Shown here piece after piece: positions 60,934 to 64,000 of a stretch of DNA of 64,000 bases. How positions within the stretch are numbered: position 1 is the first letter of the stretch; each line of letters opens with the position of its first letter. The notes below the pieces were generated by a model. The model was not told the origin of the DNA and did no database searches. It saw only the letters and a program-made list of their open reading frames with translations. The stretch is from assembly GCA_026018925.1 (NCBI GenBank), contig JAKSZU010000011.1:11853485-11917484 (forward strand), in the 5' to 3' direction. The stretch comes from Tupaia tana (Eukaryota; Chordata; Mammalia; Scandentia; Tupaiidae). Position numbers and translations under genes: made by a program.

Positions 60934-61144
60934 AAGGCCCAGAGAAGTAAGAGAAAGAAGAGACAGTCATTTACCAAGAAGGTTGTGGTTACTCCCTCTG
61001 GACTACGGGGCTGACTGTCACAAGAGAGTGTTGTAGGATAAGCCCAAGGTTTGCAGTCTCGCTAGGGCCGATCACGCATCCTGCTGAAAAGACTACCATT
61101 GCTGCCAATAAGTTGCTTCAGACAGCTTCATTTTCTTTTCTTTT

Positions 61145-61393
61145 AAAAATTAATTAATTATTATTACTATTTTTTGCTACAGGGCACATGCACCCCCTAG
61201 AGAGAGACAGAAAGAAAACATCTCTTATGGGGGATGACCACACTGCAATCCCCTTCCTTCATTCTTTCAGAATGTTGGGCACACACAGACACATGCCCTG
61301 TGTGTTATTCTAGCTACTGGGTCCAGGACTCAAACTGCACAGTCAGCCATGTGGGACTCAGCTGCCCCAAAACCATGCCACTGACTGGCCCCT
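61145..61393 (-). repeat. Older family A SINE
   Basis: TTTTTTGCTACAGGGCACATG, GGGGGATGACCACACTGC, CTGGGTCCAGGACTCAAAC, CATGCCACTGACTGGCCCC. Confidence 0.85.
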
Positions 61394-61444
61394 GCTAATA
61401 CATGTGCACCCACCTGTCCCTTCCCACCTTTATAAGACCCTCCT

Positions 61445-61450
61445 TTTATT

Positions 61451-61487
<37 letters not shown>

Positions 61488-61713
61488 GAGAGCTTTTTGC
61501 TATAGGATGCATCCACTCATCAGAGAGACAGAGAGACAAAAAGTGAGAAATCACCCCTCGGGGGGATGGCCACACGGCAATTCCTTCTCCATTCTCCTCT
61601 CAGGACTTCAGGCATGCATGCACACGCACCTGGCGCGAGTTTTAAACCACTGGGTCCAGGACTCAAACCAGGGTCAGCCATGTGGGAGTCCATTATGCTA
61701 TCTGCTGGTTCCA
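61445..61713 (-). repeat. Family A SINE, first of a pair at one target
   Basis: (TTTA)n, AGCTTTTTGCTATAGGATGC, CTCGGGGGGATGGCCAC, TTATGCTATCTGCTGGTTCC. Flanked by AAGACCCTCC copies. Confidence 0.92.
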
Positions 61714-61723
61714 AGACCCTCCT

Positions 61724-61926
61724 CTTTTTTTTTTTTTTTTAAAGAATTATTTTTTATTTTAACTTTATTTATTATTATTATCATTATTATTTTCCAGTTT
61801 GATCAGAGAGAGACAGAGCGAGAGAGAGAGAGGAACTGAGAAAGCAAGCCACCAGGTCCGAGACTTGAACCGTGGTCGGCCATGTGGGAGTCCAGCGCCT
61901 TTAACCACCATGCCACTTGCCGGCCC
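61724..61926 (-). repeat. Family B SINE, second of a pair at one target
   Basis: Poly(T), AAAGAATTATTTTTTATTTT, CCAGTTTGATCAGAGAG, GACTTGAACCGTGGTCGGCC, GCCACTTGCCGGCCCC. Flanked by AAGACCCTCCTCTTT on both sides. Confidence 0.92.
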
Positions 61927-62539
61927 CAAGACCCTCCTCTTTATCAACCATGTGGGACCCAGCTGCCCCCAACTGCCCCAATATCATGCTCCCGAATGTC
62001 CCCTGCTAATACATTTCCACCCCCACCTATCCCTTCCCATCTCCCTAAGACCTTCGTCTTTGATCTTAGTCCAGGGCAAACTCTTCAGGGCAATGTACAT
62101 GCATCGGAACACTTTTACTAGTGTCAAAGCCTTTAATAGTGTCAGACCTTTTCAGGGTCTGCAGGCAAGTTTCCATTTCCATCTGGCCACGCTGCCGGTA
62201 GGGCTGACTGCATGCCCCAGCGTCTGACCCTTCGTTGAGGCTAGCTTTAGGAGATCAATAAACTCCCTTGTGACTTTTGCTTTATGGTTGTTTTCTTTGG
62301 CTGGACGATTGCAATCATTCATTCCCAGTTTCTTTCCACTGCCATCAACTCCATCAAGAGCTAGCATTCTTCACCGTCTTCGTATCCTCTAGTGTAGACC
62401 AGGCAATCCATTCAAGTTTCTGGAAAAGATAAATGTTTCTAGCAACATTTTTTTAATAATAAAATAACTGCAAGTAACCTGCAGTGCTTAATAATAGAGA
62501 ACTGCCTGGGTACACTGTGCTAATAATTATATTAATCAT
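61927..62539 (+). other. Intergenic DNA, nothing recognised
   Basis: No repeat family or gene recognised. Confidence 0.35.
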
Positions 62540-62591
62540 AGTTACAGTTAACTGGGCACTTCCTATGTGCTAGATACTGTGGTTTTTTGTT

Positions 62592-62870
62592 TGTTTGGTT
62601 TTTGGTTTTTGGGTTTTTTTTTAAAGGTTTTTGCTATAGGGCGCGTGCACTCGCCAGAAAGACAGAGAGAGACAGAGAGACAGAAAGCGAGAAATCACCC
62701 CCCAGGGGAATGGCCACGCCGCAATCCCTTCTCCTCCATTCTCCTCTTGGGGTCTTGGACACGCACGCACATGCACCCAGCGTGAGTTTAAGCCACCGGG
62801 TCCGGGACTCAAACCACAGTTGACTACATGGGAGTCCTGTAATACAGCCATTACACCAACTGCTGGTCCC
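62592..62870 (-). repeat. Family A SINE nested in MIR
   Basis: GGTTTTTGCTATAGGGCGCG, full body, CATTACACCAACTGCTGGTCCC. Duplication GCTAGATACTG / GCTGGATACTG. Confidence 0.93.
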
Positions 62871-62918
62871 TGCTGGATACTGTTTTAAGAGCTTCACACT
62901 CATGTTGTAGTTAATTCT

Positions 62919-63102
62919 ATTTTTTTTTTTTTTTTGGCCAGATCCTGTCTGCATTCTCCAGAGAGAAACCTCCCAGTAGACCATGGTCACATTGTAAGTC
63001 CTTCTCTTCCATTTTTCCATTCTGTTGGGATTTGGGGTATACACACACATACATACCTGACATATTTTTAAAGACATCAGGGGCAAGATTTGAACTGTGC
63101 AC
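62919..63102 (-). repeat. Old tRNA-type SINE nested in MIR
   Basis: Poly(T), GGCCAGATCCTGTCTGC, ACCATGGTCACATTGTAAG, TTTGGGGTATACACACAC, AGATTTGAACTGTGC; head truncated. Confidence 0.65.
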
Positions 63103-63262
63103 CTTACTGAATTTTCTTATCCTTATTTTACAGGTGGGGCTCAGAGAGGTTAAGAAGTTGGCCCAGAATCACACAGGTAGCACGTGATGGGTCCTAAACT
63201 TACAAACAGCAAGTTACTCTAGGATTACTTGGAAAATTAACTGTACTTTAAAAGGTAAAACT

Positions 63263-63445
63263 GTGAGCTAGCAGGTAGTGTGGTGGTTGAGGCAGCTGAA
63301 CTCCCACATGGCTGACTGCGGTTCAAGTCCCGGACCTGGCAGTTTGCTTTTTCACTTTCCTTCTCTCTCTCTCTCTGTCTCTCTCTGGTCAACTTCAAAA
63401 AAATAAAATAGTGACAATAAATAAAATTAAATTTAAAAAATTCTT
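63263..63445 (+). repeat. Family B SINE
   Basis: GAGCTAGCAGGTAGTGTGGTGG head, GGTTCAAGTCCCGGACCTGG, TCTCTGGTCAACTTC and A-rich tail. Flanked by AAAAGGTAAAA copies. Confidence 0.9.
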
Positions 63446-63475
63446 AAATAAAATAAAATAAAAGGTAAAAGGGCA

Positions 63476-63681
63476 GTGCCAGCAGGTGGCATGGAAGTTA
63501 AGGATCGGGATCTCATATGGTTGGCTGCCCAACTGGAGTCCTGGGACCCGATGGCTTGAAAATCCCATTTGACGTGTGTGCATGTGTGCTCAAAATCCTG
63601 AGAGGAAACCGAGGAAGAGATTACGGTGTGGCCATACCTCCTAAGTTTCTCTGTCTCTCCAGCAAGTATGCACACCCTATG

Positions 63682-63713
<32 letters not shown>
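63476..63713 (+). repeat. Older family A SINE
   Basis: GTGCCAGCAGGTGGCATGGAAG head, CTGGAGTCCTGGGACCC, CACCCTATGGC and a ~32-base poly(A). Confidence 0.88.
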
Positions 63714-63715
<2 letters not shown>

Positions 63716-63769
63716 AAGTAAACAACTTTTTGCTATAGCAAGTTGTATATATTAATATATATTATTTTT

Positions 63770-63830
63770 TAAGAATTATTTATTTTTATTTATTTATTGT
63801 TATTCTTCAGTTTGACCAGAGAGAGACACA

Positions 63831-63889
<59 letters not shown>

Positions 63890-63980
63890 GCAAATGAGAA
63901 AGCAAGCTGCCAGGTCTGGGACTTGAACCACAGTTGGTCATGTTGGTCCATTGACCCAAAAACCATGCCACCTGCCAGCC
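63770..63980 (-). repeat. Family B SINE with (AC)n(AG)n
   Basis: AAGAATTATTTATTTTTATT, CAGTTTGACCAGAGAG, (AC)n then (AG)n at 63825-63887, GACTTGAACCACAGTTGG, CATGCCACCTGCCAGCCCC. Confidence 0.9.
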
Positions 63981-64000
63981 CCTATTAATATATTCTAAAA

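Larger units (their letters stand above)
62540..63195 (-). repeat. MIR SINE split by two later SINEs
   Basis: Pieces TGGGCACTTCCTATGTGC (62552), AGAGCTTCACACTCATGTTG (62889) and TTATTTTACAGGTGGGGCTCAGAGAGGTTAAG (63123) read as one reverse MIR, broken by SINEs at 62592-62870 and 62919-63102. Confidence 0.75.

Noticed and set aside
50616-64000. A second gene downstream of MYH13
   Set aside because: No spliced exon pattern or recognisable protein was found; all longer frames fall in repeats or lack similarity.

Overview
The window is mammalian nuclear DNA. Its + strand carries the 3' seven-eighths of a striated-muscle myosin heavy chain gene, which I identify as MYH13 (the extraocular/superfast myosin). 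Thirty-three exons between 278 and 50528 join in phase into 5079 coding bases: 1692 codons plus a TGA stop, with no internal stop or frameshift seen. If the protein has the usual 1938 residues of MYH13, the first codon here is about residue 247. The promoter, the 5' exons and the P-loop/switch I coding exons lie off the left edge.

Exons 1-13 (278-21437) encode the motor domain after switch I, the converter and the first light-chain-binding IQ motif. Exon 14 (23526-23781) holds the second IQ motif, the head-rod proline and the start of the rod. Exons 15-33 (25061-50528) encode the coiled-coil rod and the Lys-Met-Glu-Glu C terminus. A short 3' UTR follows, with AATAAA at 50591. The remaining 13.4 kb has no recognisable gene. 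From memory of the human locus, where GAS7 follows MYH13, it would be MYH13-GAS7 intergenic DNA.

The non-coding DNA is unusually full of short interspersed elements: about 80 tRNA-derived copies (more than one per kb), split about evenly between strands. I see three families. Family A is long (about 230-260 bp): a tRNA-like head, a body, and a CT-rich 3' end finishing in CCCTATAGCAAAAA plus poly(A). Family B is short (about 150 bp): a similar head joined to a CT-rich end finishing in CTCTGGTCAAA. Family C is old and diverged. Many young family A copies have clean target-site duplications. Two further elements fuse a tRNA-like head to an Alu/7SL-like body. 7SL-derived SINEs are known only from Euarchontoglires. 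The abundant tRNA SINE resembles, from memory, the CYN elements of colugos (Dermoptera). A colugo such as Galeopterus is my best guess for the organism, with tree shrew as the alternative; the evidence is moderate.

Other repeats are three MaLR-like LTRs, one class-I-like LTR, L1 fragments, MIRs, four copies of a mariner-like miniature element, a 70-bp palindromic miniature element and several microsatellites. The points most worth a second look are: a SINE whose target-site duplication copies the 5' splice site of exon 3; an unidentified ~90-bp repeat present twice; the tRNA-7SL chimeric SINEs; CTCF-like motifs carried by SINE heads; a GC-AG intron and a weak GTCCTT donor in the rod exons; and target sequences that each received two SINEs.
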